This document shows, in pieces, positions 54,638 through 64,000 of a stretch of 64,000 nucleotides of DNA. The notes under the pieces are model-generated. The model did not search any database, was not told the DNA's origin, and was given only the letters and a program-made list of their open reading frames with translations. Within the stretch, counting starts at the first letter, position 1. Every line of letters starts with the position of its first letter. Source of the stretch: Mycocentrospora acerina (lineage: Eukaryota > Ascomycota > Dothideomycetes > Pleosporales). The stretch covers positions 497,189-561,188 of the forward strand of contig JAKUHH010000068.1 of NCBI GenBank assembly GCA_022701365.1, given 5' to 3'. Both the position numbers and the translations under genes were made by a program.

Positions 54638-57600
54638 TACTAGAGTATTAGCTCTATCACCCTTCTCAGAATTGACAGAAGATTAATGCATTCCAAAAGT
54701 GTTGGAAATCCATCCCGTATTATTACGATTCATCTGACTTCAAAGATCTGTGTAAATCACCAAGCTGTTATTAATAGTTCTACTGCAGACATGACAAAGA
54801 AACGCAAGGTGAAATTGATCAGAGAGTACAAACTATTCGATCTTAAATCTTGTTGTGTACTCTTAAGTTGCTTCTGTAGTCGCTAGAAGAGAGCATGGCT
54901 TATTGTTTTGATGTGTTACAATTTGAAGGTCTTCAAATTGAGTACTACATGAGCAAGAATTGACTTCACTAAAACGTCATTTATTTTTAAAGGTTTTATT
55001 AACTTCGAATTAGAGAAACTTAATGCGGGTTATTGAATCAATAGTAAACTTAAACGGTGAGATAAAATGTGCGATTTGAGTTTCCTCGTTAGAACCATGT
55101 TCAGTAAGCTCAAAATTAAAACGCCTCCTTGATTCAAAGAAGCTCTTACGATTGATTATGTGTTTAATCTCATCTCGGTCGAGGTTCCCATCCAACGGTT
55201 GTTGGATTTGGCGCGCCTGCCATCTAAAAGGCTAGCAACAACATTGGCGGAAAAGTTGAAAAGTTGTACTTATTCCCCAGTCGCGACAAATGACACATAA
55301 AGGGGGATATAAAGGCTTCAAAATTTTTGTGATATCTCTGTCATCAATTTTCTTGCAAATGAAAATAAATCTAACCTGCTCTCTGGACAAGTATTGGAAA
55401 CGCATGAGAGAGGAACAACATTGCACAGCCCCACCACCACAAATGCGACGAAATTTGATGTCTGTAGAATTTCAACCAAGGACAACTGAAAGTGTAAGAT
55501 CATTGACTACACCAAAGCTTTAAAATAGATCGCCAGGTTCTCCACATGGTACATGAATGCTGCAAAGACCCTGGATAGTCCAAGATCTCCACGCGGCCCG
55601 ACCCGAACACTAAGAATATGGCTGAGGCAGTGCACTCGTATTCTGATACAGTGTGGCGAAGTGGCAGTGCCACGCTGCAGAGGTTATCGGAGATGAGGCT
55701 GTGCTTTACCTTGAAGAGATAAACTGCATTAAGAAGTGGCAGGTTGAGTAGGGGAGGTCTTGATGAGAAGCTAAACATAGGATAACGTATTGATGCTGTC
55801 TTGTTATGCACCATCTGGCTTACGCATCTCGGCCACTGGAGGAGGCGGTCGAGATCCTGTCTTTATCAACTTACCTTATACTTGATGGTTAAATATTGAA
55901 ACCTCGGTTTTTGTGTTAGCAAAGGAGCGAATGCGAGACCCTATGTACGAAAAATCGGGCGACATTGTCCCAGGCATACAATATTGAAGAAATTCAGAAT
56001 TTGACAAATGCGTAGATGTACACTGACAAACAGCAAAGTCTGTAAGTAAACCATCTCCACTTGGCAGTGACAAGATAATCAAGAGAACATTGAAACAACG
56101 TGAGCAGAGTGAGAAAAGTTGTTGTAGATGATGACAAATAACTGTGGTTAGTTCGTACAGTAATCAGTAAATTCTACTAACTACCGTTCTTAGATATTGA
56201 ACATGGTTGAGCGAATCTAACGAGCCAAGAATCTTAGTAGGTGGGGTATTTAGGTCCGACTCCGTGGGTAAGTTTCTGACAGCTGGATTGAGTTCTGTGG
56301 GGTTATTTCGGTATCGCTTAATGCAGCTTTGTAGTTGGATATGAATTTCGTTTGAAGGGTTGATAGTGGTAGTGATGGTGATAGTGAAATACTCGGTTCA
56401 AGGTCTGACGGTATTCTGGGATAGTGGAGGCTGAGTCTGCCCGATCATGCAAGGTGCACCGATTTTACAAGACGAGCTATATTTAATACGAACCCTGCGA
56501 TGCGAATATACAGTTGCACCTCTTGGAGATGAGCAAAATCCAGATCTAAATCGAACGCACTTCTTGTCACGAGAGTTGTTCTGAGAGCGTAATGAGTGGG
56601 CCATAGCAAGGCGTTCTTCTCGCGCGATGGAGCTCGTGCCAACGGAAAAATTGACACATATGCTGCCGCTATGTACTATAGCTTGTGGAGACAACAAGAT
56701 AGTGGAAATCTCTGTGCCATGATGCTATCCAGCGAGGCAGACTTATGGCGAGTCCAGCCACACGCTGAGAGTTGGGATGGTAGAAGCACGTGGTGAGGCC
56801 CAAATTAGAAGCGGGAAGGATCGGTCTGTGCACATGCCCCGCACGACCGGCCTCCTTGAGATAAGCTAGCGGTGAGACAACAGAATGCCAACAGTACAAG
56901 ATTTTATTTGTGCAAGGATTTTTTGGCGAGAAACTTATGCCATGCACTGGCCCAGTATGAGTATCAGGAGTGACGAAATTCGAACCCGTAACATGAAAGT
57001 GAGCAAATCTTCCCAAACCAGCAATTTTGGCGAAAGCACGTGCGAGTCTTTGATTGCGAACCCAACTCCTTCCTACAGGACGGGCATCTTGGCCTCAGAC
57101 CCTCAGTCTCATCTCAGCTGAGCTTCCCGCTCTCAACCCTCCAGAGTCCATCATTCAAATCTCGGAGACACCTTCGCGGACTGACCGAAGCATCTACAAG
57201 TGGAAAGAGCATTATAGCCTTAAAGGCCCTGTGTTATTGGGCTCGTCATTTTGATACATCGGCAAAATCTCGGTCAGTCTGTTCAATGTGGGGCTTCTTC
57301 ATGTCTTGGTGACGGATTTTCTTTCTATTCATCCACTTTCAAACCCATTAGATAAAGGAAATGTGTAGGTTAAGCGACTTAATATATTCCCCTGTCTTTA
57401 GGGCATGACGACCGGTGAGAACAATCTACCTATGAAAGAAGACATGTATAGTTTGTTATGAAAGATACCCACTTTGTCCGTCGATCAAAATCGCACAATA
57501 TTCTTACATCACGATATTATTGAACATATGGACAGACGGCACAACACAGAATAAAATTGGGTAGCGTCTTTCTCCGATGCTAGCTGCCTTCGTGCATGGT

Positions 57601-57900
57601 GGTCCAGTATTCTGATTGTGAACCCTTGTCTCACAGTCCGGCAAGTATTGGCGGCTGAGGCTGGCCATGTCCAGGCCAAAACGTCCCCCGATGTCTCCCA
57701 AGTCCTTGGGTAGCCATTTCCCCAGTTCTGGTTTTAAGTTGCTGCCGAGTCAGTTTCTAGATAGTTCTTGAAGACGGGCAAAGCGTTGTGGCACAGTATG
57801 AAGAGACCACAACACAGAGTTGCAGCACATCTAGCCTGGTTCGGACAATGCAAGCGAAGGCAATCGCGAGAATGACCAGCCTCGTGAATTCACGTCACAA

Positions 57901-59846
57901 CTTTTTATGTCGGAAGCAGCCGCTGTGAACCGTGCATTACCTAACCTAAAACAGAAAATGACAGGGTTGCGTTACGTGTCTCAGAAAATCAGAGACGCTG
58001 GAAACGTGCAATTTACGCCCGGCGCCAGCTGTAAAGCTTCTTGTTGGTTCATAGGCGACTGGTCCATGGGAGTCGATTTGTTTGGTGCTCCCTCGCTCGC
58101 GAATGGACTTCACTGGCTTCTCTGTTCCCACTGCTCGGGTGTCCCACGTCAATGTGCGGAATGAACGGCAATTCACGCCACGAGAAGGCGGCTCTCCCGG
58201 ACTCGATCTTGATCCTTCTCAGAGGGTCCTTGGTTGTACAGAAAACAATGCTATGTATATGGACTAGTGACGCTTATCACGTACTTCTTGCTGCACTTCT
58301 ACTCGCCGTAGACACTATGTCACGCGTTGTCAACGACTTCGTCCTTGTTCATCGGATTTTCCAACAGAGTGGTACACGCTCTCGCGAATGTGTCCAAATT
58401 CCTTGCACCCTTAATCCTGCATGTAGGGAAACAAATGGCTTGATAGACGTAGTCTCAAGCTTTGTGCGGTTGTGTCAGGTCACCCGCGCAAACCGCATGG
58501 TGGTCTTTGCCGATAACGACTTTCTGTGTGGAGATGAGGGAGCTTGGTTCAAAGGGTGTGGGCCGTGGATCGATTGGAGCCGCAGGGTGCAACACGGCAA
58601 GACCACTCACCGTGCTTACGCTCTGGGGTTCTCGAGACAATAAAACGACAGAGCAAATCAGCGAAAGCAAAGTCGAGCATCGCATGCGCGCCCTGGATAT
58701 CAGACTGTCTACTAGTGAGGAGAGCAATGATTCCGTCGTCACGTTTCCCGCCTAATCGTCATCTTTCTATGTATGGGTTCCTGGCAGGGCTGTACACGAC
58801 ACTACACATCTGCCGCTCCCCTGCAAGCACATGCCGAATATTAGCTTTTACCGATCACTCAACCATTGAGTCTGATAGGGCCAACGTCGTACGTCTAGCC
58901 GTGCCGATGCAACTTTGAATGTTGCAAACACAGTCACAGTACTATTGCTATGAGCTAGAAGACTTGAATCATGTCAGGATAAATTCAAAAGCCCTCACAA
59001 TCACAACATATTGCGTTCCTGCAAAACATGGCAAGCGCGGCAAAGCTGCTGGCGTGCCGTTATGAGAAGGCTGAGCACGGTCGATGGTCTAGCGAGTCGC
59101 TATTTCGGGTTTCTAGTTCAAGCCACGCCCACTCTCTTAGCACCAGGTGTTGTCTGCTCGAGCGTCGTTTGAGCCAGGAACGGTCCGCCGCCTGGCGTTG
59201 CGGTGTACTCCCACTGCATGTTCACGACCCCCGGTCCCGGCTCCAAATTTGGAGCGCAGACATCCTGTTGCTCCGTGTCGCTGATGGCATCGTTCGGTTC
59301 CGCGCCCGCAGCCATGCCCGCGGGACCAGGCTCTTCAATGAGCACTCCATTGACCAGGGTACACAACCATTAGCGTTTCCCCGTGCCCACCGTCAAAAGC
59401 CACCTGGGCTTGCAGCGTTTACGTTTTGACTCCCCTTGAACCCCTAACCATCTCGAGTACGTTCCCTTTCCTAGCAAGGCTCAGGCACAGCCCGCAGGTA
59501 TTTACAGTGTCTTTCCTCAAATACTCTTACGCGAGGCGCATACACTCTGCATATGTCGTCAGGACCTTGAATTGGAACGGCCGTTACTCCCATTTCGGTC
59601 TACCGCACACCACTTGCCATTCCTTTCCCCTTGCTAAATCAAGACGATCTCCAACCATATACCGTCTGCCTTGGGAATCTGCACCGGCTGTCCAACACTT
59701 GAACACTAGCTCATAGCCATCTGTTATACCATCGGATCTGGAATGTTTCGCACGCTTTGTCTGGAAATTCACCTGAGCTCCCAATCCTTCCCGGCTCCAC
59801 TGTTCTCATTTAAAACGTAAACTCCCGGTTACTCTCTCAGTCACCA
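57901..59846. other. Intergenic region upstream of the C2H2 regulator
   Basis: Composition returns to near-normal. Overlapping frames on both strands exist, the longest a 200-codon frame at 58041-58643, but none has family features or codon-like regularity. I see no supported gene. The end holds the promoter of the gene at 59847. Confidence 0.45.
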
Positions 59847-62800
59847 ATGCTCGGATTTAATGACACAGACGGCCATCCGCTATTATCTTCCACCAAGCCA
59901 CAACGCCAACTTCGAAGTAATACTATCAAACCTTCGTTGTCATCACCGCGTACTAGGCACCGCAGAACGGCACACCCTTTGGATGAGCATAAAGCAGGCA
60001 ACGCTCATCGAAGGAGTGTCAAACGATCGAATTCTGAACCATCCTCCAGTGCCTCTTACACTGAGCAGCAAATGCATGCAGGTTCTACCAAGATGGCGTC
60101 AGGCGTTAATTACACAAAGACTGGGCGTATCAGTAAAGCAAAGAAAGGTCTGAAAGTACACTCTTGTGAGTGCGGAAAGGTGCGTTATCTACCCTTAGTA
60201 TCCCTCGGCCCCATTTCAGATTAAGAGTCTAGTTAAGTATCGCGCTCCCTGGGTCACGATGTCTAAATTGTGCCTCCAGCTGCACTGGCATGACACAGCA
60301 TGAGTGTTTAACGCTAGAGTGAAAGAAAGCTAACATTAAGCAGTCCTACACACGAGCAGAGCACCTCAGGTAAGTTTCTACTGCTATAACTATGTTGCCC
60401 CCCTAACGGTTTTGTATGTAGACGGCACCAGAGGAACCATGCACAAGAAGTCACACTTCTTTGCAGATTTCCAAATTGCGAACGAAGCTTCTTCCGAAAG
60501 GATCTTCTGCAACGGCACCAAGAGAAGCAGTCAGTAATCCAAACTATACCATCGCAAACAAAACGCTAAATGAAAATAGTGACGTGTCTAGAGGAGGATC
60601 TTTTTCGTCCTCCATAGCCAGTCGGGACGGATCTCCAGAATCACTTCAATCCTCCGAACACACGCCTGAACCACAGATTCTTGTCACTTCGCTTCCCCCA
60701 ACCACTCAAAACCACTTTTCTCAGACCATTCCGTTTGTGCATGATCCAATCACAATTCCAAGGTATACTCAAAATCCGTTTCGTACTCCTCAGATTCCTC
60801 GAACCCCAAAAGCCCTTTCATCAGGTTTCAATGATGTTGTTCATTTTTCTCCGATTATGTCCAGCCCTATGTGAGTTTCATTGTGCACAGCTTCTCGTGT
60901 TTCTTAACTCTTCCTTACCTCTTCATAACTCATCATCTGGACCTGTTCTGACTGTGGTTATAGTCAACACAAGCGACAAGACTTATATCTGAGCCAAAGA
61001 TCGTTGCCATTGCCTGGATCTTCAGAACACATGAATTATAGTGTTGACTGGCAGTCGCCCGGCTACTCATCATCTAGCGGGTATGCCTCACCCAACCCTG
61101 TTGTTGGAGAGTACGGCAACATGTTTGCAACCCCAAATTATGGGTCTGGCTCATGCCGAACGCGTACATCTTCCAATGCATCTTTCATCGAATCCTGGCC
61201 ATTTCAATCTCAATCACCAATGTCGTGCGCCTCAAATATGCCACACACGTGGGCTTCCAATGACAAGACTCCTACAACACTGAGCTTCCCATTCATGGCT
61301 TCTTCAGAGTTGTTGATGAACATGTCGACTTTGGATAATCTAGATCCTCTGGCAGCTTATGGCCCCTATGGTCCACAAACAATGGCGATGAGAGATCACG
61401 AAGACGATATCATCCTCTTTCCAGAGCAACATCACGGTACGCATAAAGTCGCGAACACATATCCGTCTGAGAACTTCCTTGACAATTACTGGAGGTTATT
61501 TCATGCCGCTTTCCCCATTATCCATCGGCCTACCTTTGGAAGCGTAAGCCAATCACCGATGCTCTACGCTGCGATGATTGCGGTAGGCGGGCATTACTCC
61601 ACCGAGGCTGGTGTCAGGCGGAAATCACGGATACTCCATGAAAGATGCATAAAGTTGCTAGAGCAAGTAAGTGACAATGAATACGTTGTGAAGATTATAG
61701 GATTTAACAGTTGGCAGAGACATCAGAATCCGGTATTCGGCCTCGAACGCCTATGTGATTATCAAGCCATATTCCTTGTCGAAGTGCTCTCGCAGTATCG
61801 ATCCCTCCGAGCTGCGACGGCTTTGTCGCCACGATTCATGGCTTTGTATCGCAAGGTAGGAAATCTCAACATATGCACAAGACCACTCGCTGACTGGTTA
61901 AGCTTGCCGAGGATATTCGAAGCGTTACACCTCGAATGAGCGATGTAACACGATCTCCCACACAACATAAATTAAGCACTGTCAATCAATGGAAGAGATG
62001 GATCAATCATTCAGCTCACCAAAGACTCTTCCTATCTTGCTATATTCTGGAATATCAACAAGCAATTTTGTTAGCCCGAGAACCTCAGCAATGCCTCATT
62101 CAGGAACTGGGCAGCAACCTGCCAATTCCAGCACACTACTCTATTTGGGAATCTCCAAGTGTAGCCAAATGGATTGTCACGACTCAGCAACACTCACACA
62201 TGCCCAAGCATGTGTTTGAAGCTCACTCCAACTTAACCGCTGTATCTTTTGATCCTTTCCAGTCATCCGTCCTCATTGCGGCGCAATATAATCACTTCGG
62301 TACTCCTAGGCCTTATCTAGCTCCGATTCTAGCCATCAATTCGGAAGGACTTCTCGACACCTCGCTCATCACGAGACACAAACTTCTCACAGCAAAGCTC
62401 CTCCAAGTGGTTCCTATTCGTGCACTGTTGGCTGTATCTGGCGAATCATGGGTTCTAAACGAGAAGATTCTTCCTGCACAGGATTTCTCTGATCTTGATA
62501 CTACACTGAGGGCATGGATCACGCAATTCTGGTCATCTTCTCCAGATGATTCATACGCCGTCTTTCCTCGAGAAGCTCTTTCTCTTTCAATCGCCATACT
62601 CCAGCAAGCATTAGTTCAAGGACCGGACTATCTTACGTCTGAAATGGGAGCTGATATGGGCCTGTACTTTGCAGGCTTGGTTGTTTGGGCCGCAGTAGTA
62701 TCAGCAACCACGAGAGTTATGGGGATTCAGCATGTATCAGAGCCACGATGCTCATTGCAGTCATCAGTGCCGATTAATCCAGGAATGGTTGTGCCCATGC

Positions 62801-63204
62801 CTTCGACCCCAACGCCGATATTTCCATACGACCCATCTTTGACGTCAAGTCCAACCCAACCCACAAACCTTTGTCTGAATGTCGATCAAGGCACCTTTTC
62901 TGTTGAAGTAGGTTCATTCGACAACAGCGTTCTACTTCCCCACTCTCAGCTCAACCAAATTATCGACCTATTCCTCTCTACCACTCTCCAAGAACTCGAT
63001 TGCTATTCATCTCCCGACACTGTTTTAGAGTGTCAAAGTGGCTGCACAAATCTGCTTTTGTGGGTCAAAATGCGTCTCCTTGGCGAAGAGAGCGTTCATG
63101 CCCACATTGACAGTGGTGTTGAGGGACACGGAGAACTACTAAACAGTGTTGTTGTTTCTTTGGAAAGAATTCTTTCCAAAGGCTGGCAAGGGTGGGGCAT
63201 CTAA
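59847..63204 (+). CDS. C2H2 zinc-finger transcription factor with fungal_trans domain
   Basis: The exons are 59847-60179, 60344-60369, 60422-60529, 60580-60870, 60964-61666, 61718-61855 and 61903-63204, giving 966 residues. Two adjacent C2H2 fingers lie at about 107-155. The first is CECGKSYTRAEHLRRHQRNH. The second begins CRFPNCERSFFRKD and ends HQEKH, where the last His is completed across an intron. The fingers are spread over four exons. The disordered Ser/Pro-rich middle is followed by a fungal_trans (PF04082-like) domain from about residue 410 (NYWRLFHAAFPIIHRPTF, then CDYQAIFLVEVLSQY). It probably acts in the nucleus as a DNA-binding regulator with an unknown regulon. The intron at 61667-61717 is 51 nt, in frame and stop-free, so it could be retained. 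Confidence 0.88.
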
Positions 63205-64000
63205 GCAAACAAACTCACGCGCCCACCTTCGTCTGGCTTGGAAGCCGTCCATGATCACTTCAGACACTTCCTTTGCGACGATACTCCAATGTCTGCCACC
63301 TACAACATGTCCATGTGTATTTGGCACATGTTCTGTTCTTCCCTTTGGCAACTTACCATTTCGTTGTGGACTTCTTTCATATTGCATTGCGTTGAACTGC
63401 CTGTCTTTCGTTACGCAGTCCATCCTGTCATCTCCAGTGTGCATTTCCAGCAACTTAGTATTTGAGCAATTTTTGCATAGCATGACGGCCGCGACAGCAT
63501 GACGGATGATTACGGACTCGATACCCGGTTTTTGTTAGCTTTTTCTTTTCTTTCTTCTTCTGACTCTTCTTCTCCATTCGCTTGATACCCTAGGTCTGTT
63601 TACGGCCGCTTTTCTTACACAATCGCTTGATACCCTGTGCTGTTGCGAACAGCTTTTATTGTTTTTTTTACTTAGCTCGAAGAATAAAAGTTTTCTTTTG
63701 CAACTTCCACTTGCGATTTAATCATGTATTGGTACTTTGACTCGAAGAATATTTGTAGTCTCCAAATTGAGTGTACAAACCTCAAAAAAAGGTTCAAGTA
63801 AGAATGAATGTATGATATGGTTGGTGTATTACTTTTATTAGATGAAGAGGGGAGCATGGGTGGATACATGGATGAAGACATGGGTGGCATCGTATTGGAT
63901 CCGGGACATAGAAGATCCCTAGCAAGACTATTGTTATAACTAGGTAGAAGAGTACTGGGAGATGCGTATGAGAGTATGCCATTTACTTGTGACAACCATT
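63205..64000. other. 3' flank at the right window edge
   Basis: This holds the 3' region of the C2H2 regulator. The phrase CGCTTGATACCCT occurs twice (about 63580 and 63622), 42 bases apart, suggesting a short duplication. A minus-strand frame at 63672-63995 touches the edge but has no recognisable features. No gene is called. Confidence 0.45.

Larger units (their letters stand above)
52008..57900. other. AT-rich, gene-poor island
   Basis: From about 52.25 kb to 57.9 kb the sequence is visibly AT-rich, with frequent TAA/TAG in all frames, few open frames above 100 codons and no intact gene. This is what repeat-induced point mutation leaves behind. Three decayed coding pieces are listed separately. 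No long terminal repeat pair or transposase motif could be recognised by eye. Confidence 0.6.

Noticed and set aside
55199..55250. GTTGTTGG ... GCAACAAC inverted words, considered as an LTR end
   Set aside because: No matching second copy, primer-binding site or retroelement coding motif was found nearby.
56940..57060. A tRNA-like T-loop sequence (minus strand, around 56980)
   Set aside because: A GGTTCGAAT-like loop is present, but no pairing acceptor stem or anticodon arm could be found.
58041..58643. A 200-codon plus-strand frame upstream of the C2H2 regulator
   Set aside because: Other frames over the same bases are also open, and no signal peptide, domain or plausible introns were seen.

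Overview
The window looks like nuclear DNA of a filamentous ascomycete, most likely a Dothideomycete (this placement is inference). The genes are eukaryotic, with introns of about 45-60 nt and consensus GTANGT donors and CTNA(A/C) branch sites. The protein families are typical of moulds: isocitrate lyase, a cell-wall-integrity MAP kinase, a GH72 glucanosyltransferase, a Clr5-TPR protein and a C2H2/fungal_trans regulator. I saw no tRNA, rRNA, CRISPR array or intact transposon. Exon boundaries were worked out by hand and checked by reading-frame arithmetic.

Layout. 0-8 kb: isocitrate lyase; a signal-peptide/one-TM protein; a GrpB-GNAT fusion frame that lacks an in-frame ATG; and, on the minus strand, an unrecognised 617-residue protein whose 5' end is unresolved. 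10.5-18.3 kb: RNA polymerase III subunit Rpc9, convergent with NOP58; NOP58 is divergent from an actin-related protein; then a proline-rich hypothetical protein. 21.4-30.2 kb: a membrane-anchored pepsin-like protein that has lost one catalytic Asp; the Slt2/MpkA MAP kinase, with a GC-AG intron and an 11-nt microexon; an NAD(P)-dependent epimerase-like protein; and the DEAD-box helicase HAS1. 32.5-45.6 kb: a 1766-residue disordered protein; a Clr5 protein with nearly identical 42-residue TPR units; and a kinase-fold protein with a broken HRD motif. 48.2-52.0 kb: a GPI-type GH72 enzyme and an F-box-like protein. 52.2-57.9 kb: an AT-rich, gene-poor island with degraded coding pieces, followed by about 2 kb with nothing recognisable. 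59.8-63.2 kb: a C2H2 zinc-finger transcription factor with a fungal_trans domain.

Functional links. RPC9, NOP58 and HAS1 all serve ribosome or Pol III output, and they lie within 20 kb of one another. MpkA and the GH72 enzyme both belong to cell-wall integrity. No classical secondary-metabolite cluster is visible. The most unusual parts are the AT-rich island with its relics, the repeat-homogenised Clr5-TPR gene, the two predicted pseudoenzymes, and the GrpB-GNAT frame with no start codon.
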